A stretch of DNA of 48,520 bases from an uncultured Flavobacteriaceae bacterium (GCA_937924845.1 CALDUQ010000001.1:1-48520); one strand, 5' to 3'; positions 37,483-46,168 are shown, counted from the first letter of the stretch. Translations and numbers: made by a program. Notes: generated from the sequence alone by a model not told the origin.

Positions 37483-37490
37483 TAGTTTTG
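37483..37490 (+). promoter_or_regulatory. -7 box of the panC operon
   Basis: TAGTTTTG is a perfect TAnnTTTG, 24 bases upstream of the GTG at 37515. It lies inside the longer ORF that opens at 37461, which argues against that upstream start. Confidence 0.72.
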
Positions 37491-37514
37491 CATTATGTAT
37501 TCTTATTTCAAGGC

Positions 37515-38366
37515 GTGAAGATATTTAATTCAAAAACAGAATTGTCCCAAACAATTGTTAATTTAAAAACAAAAAAACAAAAAATTGGTTTTGTACCTAC
37601 AATGGGAGCATTACATCAAGGGCATTTAGCATTAGTTAGCAAAGCTTTGGCTCAAAACAATTATGTTGTGGTAAGTATTTTTGTCAATCCTACTCAGTTT
37701 GACAAAAAAAATGACCTTGACAAATACCCACGAACATTACAAAACGATGTAGCATTACTACAATCCTGCTCTAAAGATAAAATTTTAGTTTTTGCCCCAA
37801 CTGTCGATATGATTTATGGCAAAAAAATCGAGTCTCAATCTTTTAATTTTGATGGACTTGAGCATGAAATGGAAGGCAAGTTTAGAGACGGGCATTTTAA
37901 CGGCGTAGGCACTATTATAAAATATTTATTTAGTATTGTAACACCCGATAATGCTTACTTTGGAGAAAAAGATTTTCAACAATTACAAATTATCAAAAAA
38001 TTAGTTGAAAAAGAAAAGCTTAATGTTAATATAATTGGTTGTGAAATTCACCGTGAAAAAAATGGGCTAGCAATGAGCTCACGTAATCAGCGCTTAACCC
38101 CTCAGCACAAAATTGAAGCACCTTTTATTTACAAAACTTTAGTAAGCGCCAAAGAAAGGTTTACTACCAAAAGCACTACTAATGTAACAAATTGGGTTGA
38201 AAATCAATTTAAAAACAATGATTTACTAGAGCTAGAATATTTTATTATAGCCGATGAAAACTCTTTAAAATCTGTAAAAAGAAAATCAAAACATAAAAAA
38301 TACCGTGCGTTTATTGCTGTTTTTGCAAAAGACATAAGACTTATTGACAATATCGCACTTAATTAA
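37515..38366 (+). CDS. panC: Pantothenate synthetase
   Basis: A 283-aa cytoplasmic ligase that joins pantoate and beta-alanine using ATP. Motifs: [11 protein letters not shown] (the HIGH-like ATP loop), SIFVNPTQF, the [10 protein letters not shown] region and SSRN near [11 protein letters not shown]. The ORF track opens 54 bases earlier, at an ATG (37461) followed by an unrelated hydrophobic stretch. I choose the GTG at 37515 ([10 protein letters not shown]) because the family begins there and because a perfect -7 box at 37483-37490 would place the upstream ATG outside the transcript. It is followed after 13 bases by panD. Confidence 0.95.
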   Translation: MKIFNSKTELSQTIVNLKTKKQKIGFVPTMGALHQGHLALVSKALAQNNYVVVSIFVNPTQFDKKNDLDKYPRTLQNDVALLQSCSKDKILVFAPTVDMIYGKKIESQSFNFDGLEHEMEGKFRDGHFNGVGTIIKYLFSIVTPDNAYFGEKDFQQLQIIKKLVEKEKLNVNIIGCEIHREKNGLAMSSRNQRLTPQHKIEAPFIYKTLVSAKERFTTKSTTNVTNWVENQFKNNDLLELEYFIIADENSLKSVKRKSKHKKYRAFIAVFAKDIRLIDNIALN

Positions 38367-38379
38367 TTACCTTTATCCC

Positions 38380-38730
38380 ATGCAAATCGAAGTTGTAAAA
38401 TCTAAAATACACCGTGTAAAAGTTACAGGTGCTAAGCTTAATTATATTGGAAGCATTACCATTGATGAAGATTTAATGGATGCTGCCAATATCATACAAG
38501 GCGAAAAAGTTCAAATTGTAAACAATAATAATGGCGAACGGTTAGAAACCTACGCTATACCAGGTCCAAGGCAATCGGGCGAAATTACCTTAAATGGCGC
38601 TGCGGCTCGTAAAGTAGCTCAAGGCGATATTTTAATTTTAATTACCTATGCCCGAATGGATATTGAAAAAGCTAAAACTTTTAAACCTGCATTAGTATTT
38701 CCTAATGAGGCAAATAATTTATTAAGATAA
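38380..38730 (+). CDS. panD: Aspartate 1-decarboxylase
   Basis: A 116-aa proenzyme that makes beta-alanine, the partner substrate for PanC. The self-cleavage site Gly-Ser is in NYIGSITID, where Ser becomes the pyruvoyl cofactor; [10 protein letters not shown] and the Tyr in ITYARM are also typical. The ORF track extends to an ATG at 38344, inside panC, but [12 protein letters not shown] at 38380 is the usual family start, so the longer form is rejected. The next gene starts 7 bases after its stop. Confidence 0.96.
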   Translation: MQIEVVKSKIHRVKVTGAKLNYIGSITIDEDLMDAANIIQGEKVQIVNNNNGERLETYAIPGPRQSGEITLNGAAARKVAQGDILILITYARMDIEKAKTFKPALVFPNEANNLLR

Positions 38731-38737
38731 GTACCTT

Positions 38738-39706
38738 TTGAATAACGTTTTAAAAAAAACACTAAAAATAAGTGTACCCTTATTACTGGCTGTTATTTTA
38801 GGCTGGTACTCGTTTTCAAAAATACCACTATCACAAATTATACCTCATTTTAAAAGTGCAAATTATAATTGGGTGTTTTTAGGAACTTTTTTAGGTCTAT
38901 TGAGTCATCTATCTAGAGCCTATCGCTGGCGTTATTTATTAGAGCCAATGGGTTATAATCTTAGATTTACCAATAGTTTTATGGCGGTAATGATTACCTA
39001 TTTATCTAATTACGGCGTACCAAGATCGGGTGAAGTACTTAGGGCAGCAGTACTTACTAATTACGAAAACATTCCTTTTGAAAAAAGCTTTGGCACCATT
39101 GTATCTGAGCGTATTGCTGATTTAATTATTTTATTAGCCATTATTGGATTTACATTAATACTTGAATTTAATTTTATACTCAACCTTTTACAACAAACCA
39201 TAAGCTTTAAAAAACTAGCTATACTAGCTATAGCAGGCATTTTAATGTTAGGAATTGGCTATTATTTTATTTTAAAAAGCAACTCCAAACTTGCTACAAA
39301 AGTCAAACACTTTTTTATAGGTTTAATCGAGGGCATGGCTAGCATTTTTAAAATGAAACATAAATGGAAGTTTATTTTTCACACCCTGTTTATTTGGATC
39401 ATGTATATTGCCATGTTTTATGTCACCACCTTTGCTGTAAAAGATTTAAATAACATATCAATAGGCGCAATTTTAATCGCATTCATTTCGGCATCATTTA
39501 TAATTGCTGCTACCAACGGTGGTGTTATTGTATACCCATTAGCTATATTAGCTGCATTTAGTCTTTTTAATATTCCTGAAAGCCCTGCTCTTGCCTTTGG
39601 TTGGATAATATGGACATCGCAAACCCTAATGGTTATTTTATTAGGCACATTATCATTTATTTACCTTCCGATATATAATAAAAAAAGCAAAACTACAAAC
39701 CTTTAA
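38738..39706 (+). CDS. Flippase-like integral membrane protein (lysylphosphatidylglycerol synthase TM family)
   Basis: A 322-aa protein with about eight hydrophobic helices and family signatures RAYRWRYLLEPMGY, NYGVPRSGEVLRAAVL and ERIADLIILL. These match the LPG-synthase transmembrane domain (UPF0104), which lacks the aminoacyl-transferase half of MprF. Relatives may move lipids or act as flippases; the function here is unknown. The start codon is TTG (NNVLKKTLKISV), 7 bases after panD, so it belongs to the panCD transcript. The next gene follows by 5 bases. Confidence 0.88.
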   Translation: MNNVLKKTLKISVPLLLAVILGWYSFSKIPLSQIIPHFKSANYNWVFLGTFLGLLSHLSRAYRWRYLLEPMGYNLRFTNSFMAVMITYLSNYGVPRSGEVLRAAVLTNYENIPFEKSFGTIVSERIADLIILLAIIGFTLILEFNFILNLLQQTISFKKLAILAIAGILMLGIGYYFILKSNSKLATKVKHFFIGLIEGMASIFKMKHKWKFIFHTLFIWIMYIAMFYVTTFAVKDLNNISIGAILIAFISASFIIAATNGGVIVYPLAILAAFSLFNIPESPALAFGWIIWTSQTLMVILLGTLSFIYLPIYNKKSKTTNL

Positions 39707-39711
39707 TTAAG

Positions 39712-40107
39712 ATGAAAAAAGATATTAAAATCCCTGTAGTAAAAGATGTTTACGTAGCTATAGTAAACGAATATAATGACATTTACAAAACCTACGACTG
39801 GAACGCTTACATTATAAACGATAAAAATATTGCTATCGAAACAGTTATTATTGTGTCTTCGGGATACAATGAAACTAAAACCACTTCGCTTTTCAGAAAA
39901 AAACTAGATGTACTTCCTAAAAAAAGTTATGCCAAAATTGAACTTATGCAAGAAGTGCTTTTTAAACTAAACAACACCTTTAAAGTTACTTTTTTTGAAG
40001 GCAATACCTTGTATGACAAAACATACTTGTTTAGAAAAAATACGATTAACGACAATGCATTTCAAAACATACCTTTAATGAACACAAAAGGGGTTTTGGT
40101 AAAATAA
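39712..40107 (+). CDS. Conserved hypothetical protein in the pan operon
   Basis: A 131-aa soluble protein without a signal or membrane segment. It begins MKKDIKIPVVKDVYVAIV and continues with alternating short strands and charged turns (DWNAYIINDKNIAIETVIIVSSG; TFKVTFFEGNTLYDKTYLF), suggesting a small beta-sandwich. I recall similar proteins in many flavobacteria, always unnamed. It ends the panC - panD - membrane protein run; mpl follows after 68 bases. The tight spacing to the membrane protein (5 bases) suggests a shared function. Confidence 0.8.
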   Translation: MKKDIKIPVVKDVYVAIVNEYNDIYKTYDWNAYIINDKNIAIETVIIVSSGYNETKTTSLFRKKLDVLPKKSYAKIELMQEVLFKLNNTFKVTFFEGNTLYDKTYLFRKNTINDNAFQNIPLMNTKGVLVK

Positions 40108-40175
40108 GCAAGCTTAATATATTACAAGTTTTTTATTATTTCAATACATATATTTACACGTTTTAAATTCATATT

Positions 40176-41531
40176 ATGAAAGTTCACTTTATAGCAATTG
40201 GTGGCAGCGCCATGCACAACTTAGCAATAGCATTACACAACAAAGGTTACTTGGTTACTGGTAGTGATGACGTTATTTTTGAACCTTCAAAATCAAGATT
40301 AAAAAACAAAGGCTTACTGCCCGAAACTTTTGGCTGGTTTACAAACAAAATACATACTGATATTGATGCTGTAGTTTTAGGCATGCATGCAAAAGCGGAT
40401 AATCCTGAGCTATTAAAAGCTCAAGAGCTAGGATTAAAAATTTACTCATATCCAGAGTTTTTGTATGAACAATCAAAACATAAAACACGCGTTGTCATTG
40501 GTGGAAGCCATGGCAAAACAACAATTACATCTATGATTTTACATGTTATGAATTATCATGATAAAGATGTAGATTTTATGGTTGGCGCACAGCTTGAAGG
40601 TTTTGATGTGATGGTAAAACTTACCGAAACTAACGATTTTATAGTGCTTGAAGGCGACGAATACTTAAGTTCGGCTATTGATAGACGACCAAAATTTCAT
40701 TTATACAAACCCAATATTGCACTTTTAAGCGGTATTGCTTGGGATCATATTAACGTGTTTCCTACTTATGAAAACTACTTAGAGCAATTTAAAATTTTTG
40801 TAAACTCAATCACAAATGGTGGTAGCATTTCTTATAATGAAGATGATGCCGATTTAAAACATCTAATTGAAAACTCAGAAAATTTAATACGAAAATTTCC
40901 GTACACCACACCAAATTACCGTATCGAAAACGGCGAAACACTTATAGAAACTCCCGAAGGCGATATGCCAATTGAAGTGTTTGGTGCTCACAACCTCAAC
41001 AATTTAGCGGGGGCAAAATGGATTTGCCAGCATATGGGCATCGATGAAGATGATTTTTATCAAGCAATTTCAACCTTTAAAGGCGCTAGTAAACGCTTAG
41101 AAAAAATTGCAGAAAACACAACATCAGTAGCCTACAAAGATTTTGCTCACTCACCAAGCAAAGTAAGCGCAACAACACAAGCTGTAAAGGAGCAATACCC
41201 AAATAAAACACTTTTTGCTTGCCTCGAGTTACATACTTACAGCAGTTTAAACGCTACATTTTTAAACGAATATCAAAACGCACTAAATAAAGCAGATATA
41301 GCCGTTGTGTTTTATTCACCAAACGCTGTAAAAATAAAATCGCTTGAAGAGGTGTCTGAACAACAAATAAAAAATGCTTTTAAACGTGATGACCTAATCG
41401 TTTACACAAACCCCGATGAATTTAAGCAATTTTTATTTCAACAAAAATTTGACAATACAGCCTTATTACTAATGAGTTCTGGTAATTATGGCGGACTTGA
41501 TTTTAACGATATCAAACAACTTATTTCGTAA
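40176..41531 (+). CDS. mpl: UDP-N-acetylmuramate:tripeptide ligase (Mpl-type Mur ligase)
   Basis: A 451-aa Mur ligase family enzyme. The N-terminal Rossmann domain (VHFIAIGGSAMHNLAIAL) is of the MurC/Mpl type. The ATP loop is GGSHGKTT (109-116), with EGDEYLSSAIDRRPKF and the C-terminal domain (DFAHSPSKVSATTQAVKE) as in Mpl. Mpl re-attaches recycled L-Ala-gamma-D-Glu-meso-DAP to UDP-MurNAc in wall recycling. MurC is the alternative, but the length and the AHSPSK loop favour Mpl. It is transcribed with the same strand as panCD but with a 68-base gap and only a near-consensus -7 box. Confidence 0.88.
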   Translation: MKVHFIAIGGSAMHNLAIALHNKGYLVTGSDDVIFEPSKSRLKNKGLLPETFGWFTNKIHTDIDAVVLGMHAKADNPELLKAQELGLKIYSYPEFLYEQSKHKTRVVIGGSHGKTTITSMILHVMNYHDKDVDFMVGAQLEGFDVMVKLTETNDFIVLEGDEYLSSAIDRRPKFHLYKPNIALLSGIAWDHINVFPTYENYLEQFKIFVNSITNGGSISYNEDDADLKHLIENSENLIRKFPYTTPNYRIENGETLIETPEGDMPIEVFGAHNLNNLAGAKWICQHMGIDEDDFYQAISTFKGASKRLEKIAENTTSVAYKDFAHSPSKVSATTQAVKEQYPNKTLFACLELHTYSSLNATFLNEYQNALNKADIAVVFYSPNAVKIKSLEEVSEQQIKNAFKRDDLIVYTNPDEFKQFLFQQKFDNTALLLMSSGNYGGLDFNDIKQLIS

Positions 41532-41591
41532 AAGCTAAATTAGCAAGGCATTTTAACACCCCACATCAAAAGAAATATCCTATCAAATTAC

Positions 41592-41599
41592 TAAATTTG
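41592..41599 (+). promoter_or_regulatory. -7 box of pheS
   Basis: TAAATTTG is a perfect TAnnTTTG, 37 bases before the ATG. The leader also holds AAAAGGA about 6 bases before the ATG, an unusual Shine-Dalgarno-like site for this group. Confidence 0.7.
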
Positions 41600-41636
41600 C
41601 AACCCAATTAATTTTCATTTTAAGAAAAGGATCGTT

Positions 41637-42656
41637 ATGATTGAAAAAATAAATGCACATATAAAAGAAGTTGAAGCCTATAATGCTACAACTAAAGATG
41701 CTATTGAAGCCTTTAGAATCAAATATTTAAGCAAAAAAGGACTTCTAAACGATTTTTTTGCCGAATTTAAAAACGTTCCTAACGACCAAAAAAAAGCTTT
41801 TGGGCAAGCCATTAACACACTAAAAAATGCTGCTCAAAATAAAGTTAATGAACTTAATGCAAGCCTAGAAACCAATACATCAGCATCGGCTATTTATGGC
41901 GATTTAACACGACCTGGCGAGCCTGCTACAATTGGCTCAAGGCATCCTATATCTATAGTTAAAAATCAAATAATTGATATTTTTTCACGCATTGGTTTTA
42001 ATGTTAGCGAAGGTCCAGAAATTGAAGATGATTGGCATAACTTTACTGCATTAAATTTACCCGAATATCACCCTGCAAGAGACATGCAAGACACGTTTTT
42101 TGTACAAACAGATCCCGATATTTTATTGCGTACGCACACCAGCTCGGTACAAGTACGTTATATGGAAAATAACCAACCGCCTATTCGAACCATTTCTCCG
42201 GGGCGCGTGTACAGAAATGAAGCTATCTCGGCACGATCGCACTGTTTTTTTCATCAAGTAGAAGGACTATATATTGATAAAAATGTAAGCTTTGCCGACC
42301 TCAAACAAACCTTAGAATACTTTACAACCGAAATGTTTGGTAAATCTAAAATTAGGCTTCGCCCATCATATTTTCCATTTACTGAGCCTAGTGCAGAAGT
42401 AGACGTGTATTGGGGCTTAGAAACCGAAACCGATTACAAAATGACAAAAGGCACAGGATGGCTTGAAATTATGGGCTGTGGTATGGTTGACCCTAACGTT
42501 TTAGAAAACTGTGGCATTGACTCTAAAGAATACTCAGGTTTTGCATTTGGCATGGGCATAGATCGTATAGCACTGCTTTTACACCAAACTAGTGACATTA
42601 GGCTTTTAAGCGAAAATGACATCAGATTTTTAGAACAATTTAAAGCTGTACTTTAA
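41637..42656 (+). CDS. pheS: Phenylalanyl-tRNA synthetase alpha subunit
   Basis: A 339-aa class II catalytic subunit. An N-terminal coiled coil of about 85 residues binds tRNA. The core has motif 1 region HPISIVKNQIIDIFSRIGF, motif 2 FRNE-type segment RVYRNEAISARSH, and motif 3 FAFGMGIDRIALLL. It forms an alpha2-beta2 enzyme with PheT, whose gene is not in the window. It has its own promoter. The nitrilase-family gene follows after 12 bases and is likely co-transcribed. Confidence 0.97.
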   Translation: MIEKINAHIKEVEAYNATTKDAIEAFRIKYLSKKGLLNDFFAEFKNVPNDQKKAFGQAINTLKNAAQNKVNELNASLETNTSASAIYGDLTRPGEPATIGSRHPISIVKNQIIDIFSRIGFNVSEGPEIEDDWHNFTALNLPEYHPARDMQDTFFVQTDPDILLRTHTSSVQVRYMENNQPPIRTISPGRVYRNEAISARSHCFFHQVEGLYIDKNVSFADLKQTLEYFTTEMFGKSKIRLRPSYFPFTEPSAEVDVYWGLETETDYKMTKGTGWLEIMGCGMVDPNVLENCGIDSKEYSGFAFGMGIDRIALLLHQTSDIRLLSENDIRFLEQFKAVL

Positions 42657-42668
42657 ACCTATTTTGCC

Positions 42669-42680
42669 TTGCCTTCGGAA
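42669..42680 (+). repeat. Dispersed word TTGCCTTCGGAA at the start of the nitrilase gene
   Basis: An exact copy forming the first four codons (start, Pro, Ser, Glu). It is the only copy at the edge of a gene. Confidence 0.6.
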
Positions 42681-43457
42681 AACTTAAATGTTGCATTGCT
42701 TCAATCTGATTTAATTTGGGAAAATCCTGTAAAAAACAGGCAATTGTTTTCACAAAAAATAACAGATTTAGATAGCAATACTGATATTGCAATACTACCC
42801 GAAATGTTTACTACAGGTTTCACCATGCAGCCACAAAAAGTTGCTGAAACCATGGAAGGCAAAACAATACAATGGTTAAAGCAACTCGCCGCCTCCACGC
42901 AAATAGCCATTTGTGGGAGTTTAGTTATTACTGAAAATACTAATTTTTATAATCGCTTTGTATTTGTAAAACCCAATGGTACTATTTTACATTATGATAA
43001 ATATCATCTGTTTACTTTAGCAGGCGAGCCTAACGTTTATTCGGCTGGTGCCGAAAAATTAATACTAGATTATAAAGGCTGGAAAATTTGCCCTTTTGTT
43101 TGTTATGATTTAAGGTTTCCTGTTTTAGCCCGTAATACCGAAAATTACGACGTATTAATTTATGTTGCCAATTGGCCAAAGCAACGTATTACCGCTTGGG
43201 ATACGCTATTAAAAGCTCGTGCTATTGAAAACATGAGTTATTGCATTGGCGTAAATCGAGTAGGCAACGACAGTGATAACAATGACTATATCGGGCATAG
43301 TGCCGTTTATGATTGTATCGGCGAAAGCCTTAACAATAAAACCTTCGAAAACGAAACTATTATTACAGCTACATTATCAAAAACAAACCTTTATAATATG
43401 CGCAAACGATTTAATTTTTTAAATGATCGGGACAATTTTACTCTTTTACCAAAGTAA
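42669..43457 (+). CDS. Nitrilase-superfamily amidase (omega-amidase, YafV-like)
   Basis: A 262-aa carbon-nitrogen hydrolase with the catalytic triad Glu45 (LPEMFTTGF), Lys111 (KYHLFTLAGE) and Cys145 (CPFVCYDLRFP). The sequence around these sites resembles YafV/omega-amidase, which deaminates alpha-ketoglutaramate and related metabolites. The start codon is TTG, 12 bases after pheS. This TTG is also the first three bases of the repeated word TTGCCTTCGGAA, yet the protein from here aligns with the expected family N-terminus. The last 20 bases overlap the converging Ig-like lipoprotein gene. Confidence 0.9.
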   Translation: MPSENLNVALLQSDLIWENPVKNRQLFSQKITDLDSNTDIAILPEMFTTGFTMQPQKVAETMEGKTIQWLKQLAASTQIAICGSLVITENTNFYNRFVFVKPNGTILHYDKYHLFTLAGEPNVYSAGAEKLILDYKGWKICPFVCYDLRFPVLARNTENYDVLIYVANWPKQRITAWDTLLKARAIENMSYCIGVNRVGNDSDNNDYIGHSAVYDCIGESLNNKTFENETIITATLSKTNLYNMRKRFNFLNDRDNFTLLPK

Positions 43458-45063
43458 ATGTAATCACTTTATCGGCATAGGCGGTTACCTCAATCAAAGG
43501 ATCTGCTGGATAACTTACACGCTCGGGCTGTTGTTGTAATAAAAAGTTACCTGTGTCATATTTTTTATTTCCGTTAGTATCAAAAACAGCTCTTAAATAA
43601 TACGTTCCAGGCTCAAGAAACTGAAAGTCTAAAGGTTGCGCTTCGGTTGCATACAACTCAGCTTTTACTTCATTTTTATCATTAGTAAGTTGTATTAGCA
43701 TTGGGTAAACAGCATTTACCAAGTTAACTCTAATAGCACCATAATCTAATAATGGTTTAGTTGATGTTTTAAAATTTAAAGTGTCGTTTTTATTACCATA
43801 AAAATCGGTTATAGCACCTGGTAAAAACTGAATGCCGTAGCGGTAACCATTTTCCTCATTTTGTTTTTTATCAAATTTTATATTTGTAATATTATTATAC
43901 TTATCTATACTAGATGTAGCTTTTATAACTGTTGAGTCATTATCAATAATTATAATTTTATCATTATCAATTGCTGTTATTGGTAATGAGGCTGTAAATT
44001 TAAAATCTTCATGTTTTAAAAGTGCTTTTTTGCTAATGGGCATAATCACTAATGAATCAGCATCTCGTTTTGGTAATTTTACAACTAAAGTATCTTTAAA
44101 TGTTTTGTTTTTAAATGTAACTAATAAGGAGTCTAAATCAAATTTGGGTTTATACCAATAATTAAGCGTGTCTTTATTAGCTGGTTTTGTGATGCGGTAC
44201 TCAAAGTTATCAGGTAGTTTTGATAAAATAGAAATTTTGGGGTTATCTAACTCTCCTTCATAACCAAATTCAATTTTATTTTCATAGTTATAAGCAGGTC
44301 GCGTCACTTTAAAATCTAACACCTCTTTAAACATTTTAAGGTTAAATGTTTTACTAGTATCGGCCGGCAATGTAACCACTTTATTATAAAAACCTATTTT
44401 ATCACTTTTGGGCTCAAATGTGTAATTGTTGTTACTTTCCTTTAATGCTGTTAACAAATAGTTTCCTGCTTTTAAATTATTAAGTTTAAAGCTGGTCACG
44501 CTATCTAAAGTACTGGTTACATATTTTGGTTTTTGATTAAAAACAACCGAATCGGTGTAGGTAGAGTCACGCTCATAAAGCATAACACTAATAAAATTAT
44601 CTGTTTTTAAATCTAATGCATCAGCTACTGTACCTTTTATGCTTAATGAATCAATGTGCTTGCCCGTTGAAAAAACATAACTATAATAAGGGTAACGATT
44701 TCCTTCATTATTATCTACAATGCTTTGCCCAAAATTAATTGCATATGTTGTATTTGCTTGTAATGTGTCAAATATTTTAATCTCGATAAATTTACTTGCA
44801 CCACCTAATGGTTTTATTTCTGGCGGCGTTTGCATTGGTGGTGAAATGATTAATTGCTTTTGTAACTTATCAAGTTTTATATATTCATTAAAGTGAATTT
44901 TAACGGTAGATGTGTTAAAATTAGTACTAAAATTTTCGGGCACAGATTTTACAATTTTTGGTGGAGTAACATCCTTTTCGCCTCCCGATGGCGTGCCTCG
45001 ATTAGCACAATTAGTTAAACTGAGTAAAAAAAGTATAGAGGCAATTAAAACCGAATGTTTCAT
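43438..45063 (-). CDS. Ig-like (SbsA-type) domain lipoprotein
   Basis: A 541-aa secreted lipoprotein. The signal peptide ends in LTNC (Cys19). The mature start (PPKIVKSVPENFST...VKIHFNEYIKLD) is the SbsA-type Ig-like domain found at the N-terminus of many Bacteroidota lipoproteins. The remainder is beta-rich (YYSYVFSTGKHIDSLSIKG; LKAGNYLLTALKE), probably more Ig-like or prealbumin-like modules. The ending FDTNGNKKYDTGN resembles a calcium loop. It is likely on the outer membrane or in the periplasm; the role is unknown. Its 3' end overlaps the nitrilase gene tail to tail. Confidence 0.87.
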   Translation of the reverse strand: MKHSVLIASILFLLSLTNCANRGTPSGGEKDVTPPKIVKSVPENFSTNFNTSTVKIHFNEYIKLDKLQKQLIISPPMQTPPEIKPLGGASKFIEIKIFDTLQANTTYAINFGQSIVDNNEGNRYPYYSYVFSTGKHIDSLSIKGTVADALDLKTDNFISVMLYERDSTYTDSVVFNQKPKYVTSTLDSVTSFKLNNLKAGNYLLTALKESNNNYTFEPKSDKIGFYNKVVTLPADTSKTFNLKMFKEVLDFKVTRPAYNYENKIEFGYEGELDNPKISILSKLPDNFEYRITKPANKDTLNYWYKPKFDLDSLLVTFKNKTFKDTLVVKLPKRDADSLVIMPISKKALLKHEDFKFTASLPITAIDNDKIIIIDNDSTVIKATSSIDKYNNITNIKFDKKQNEENGYRYGIQFLPGAITDFYGNKNDTLNFKTSTKPLLDYGAIRVNLVNAVYPMLIQLTNDKNEVKAELYATEAQPLDFQFLEPGTYYLRAVFDTNGNKKYDTGNFLLQQQPERVSYPADPLIEVTAYADKVITFTLVKE

Positions 45064-45133
45064 TATTTATGCTGATTTTTATGCAAATTAACAATATATT
45101 TAAAATTAAAACCACATAGTTTTCATAAAAAAA

Positions 45134-45814
45134 TTATTGGGTTACTGCCATACACGCTACACTAATTTTAATGTTTTTTGATGTTAAAAGTGCATTAGCA
45201 CATGCTTCAACTGTAGCACCTGTTGTTATAATATCATCTAATAATAAAATGTGCTTACCTTTAATATTATAGTTTGAATTTAGAAAAAAAACATTGTTTT
45301 TGTTATAAGCCCTTAATGATCGACCTTTAAAAACTTGAGATGCAATTGATTTCTTTTTTAATAATACATCATTATAATAGGTTGCTTGTAAACATTTAGC
45401 GATTTCAACAGCAAATTTATCAACTTGATTATAACCACGCTGTTTATAGCGTTTTTTATCCAAAGGCACAATAACAACCATATCAACAGCTCGATAACTT
45501 GCTATAGTTTTAAGTTCACTACCCAACCACTTTCCTAAAACCTCCCCAATTTTTTCTTGTCCTTTATATTTTAGCTCATGAATAACTTGTTGAACACACC
45601 CTTTTTTTATAAAATGAAATAATGCAGTAGCTTGCACCAATTGAACCCGCCCATAAAAAAGCCGTTCTAATGCTTTTGAATTGGTAAAATGATAATCGGT
45701 AATAGGTAAATCAAAACGACAGGATGTGCAAAAATGCACTTCATTATCATTTAAAACAATACGACATGCGTAACAACAGGTAGGAAAAATAAAATTTACA
45801 AGTGCTTTTAGCAT
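45134..45814 (-). CDS. ComF family protein (phosphoribosyltransferase-like competence protein)
   Basis: A 226-aa protein with an N-terminal four-cysteine zinc finger (Cys14, Cys17, Cys29, Cys32; CYACR ... CTSC) and a C-terminal phosphoribosyltransferase fold with the PRPP loop LLLDDIITTGAT. ComF/ComFC proteins help internalise or process DNA during natural transformation. In this window its presence is of interest beside the dispersed 11-base word, but one such gene does not show competence. It is monocistronic, 70 bases upstream of the Ig-like lipoprotein gene and divergent from tRNA-Ser. Confidence 0.92.
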   Translation of the reverse strand: MLKALVNFIFPTCCYACRIVLNDNEVHFCTSCRFDLPITDYHFTNSKALERLFYGRVQLVQATALFHFIKKGCVQQVIHELKYKGQEKIGEVLGKWLGSELKTIASYRAVDMVVIVPLDKKRYKQRGYNQVDKFAVEIAKCLQATYYNDVLLKKKSIASQVFKGRSLRAYNKNNVFFLNSNYNIKGKHILLLDDIITTGATVEACANALLTSKNIKISVACMAVTQ

Positions 45815-46005
45815 AAATTACCTTAATGATTACATCTATAAATATACTATTTTAAATAAAATCATTGGGCTAAAAATATAGCAAACTACCTGTTAATAAA
45901 AATTTTACAGCCAACAATAATTTTTTAATTTTAAAATTAACTGCTAAAAGTTTTACATTTTGAAGTTTTTTTTGTTATTTCCCCATCTGTAAAAAAAGAA
46001 TTTAC

Positions 46006-46093
46006 AGAGAGGTGGCCGAGTGGTCGAAGGCGCACGCCTGGAAAGTGTGTATACGTCAAAAGCGTATCGAGGGTTCGAATCCCTTCCTCTCTG
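46006..46093 (+). tRNA. tRNA-Ser (anticodon GGA)
   Basis: A full class II tRNA of 88 bases. The acceptor stem is AGAGAGG with CCTCTCT and discriminator G. The anticodon arm is CACGC-CTGGAAA-GTGTG, giving GGA. There is a long variable arm (TATACG...CGTAT) and a T-loop GGTTCGAATCC. CCA is not encoded and must be added by the CCA-adding enzyme. It stands alone between comF and exbB. Confidence 0.97.
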
Positions 46094-46168
46094 CTCAGTT
46101 TAATATCTGGTAAATTATTTTTTTATATATTTAAACACTTTAACTAATTTAAATTAAGAATTGAAACA

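Noticed and set aside
38344-38379. The longer panD start at 38344
   Set aside because: The extra 12 residues are read from the 3' end of panC, and the family N-terminus begins at the ATG at 38380.
45925-45940. A perfect 16-bp palindrome TTAATTTTAAAATTAA between comF and tRNA-Ser
   Set aside because: It is made only of A and T, so chance occurrence in an AT-rich gap is likely, and it has no T-tract or link to a specific gene.
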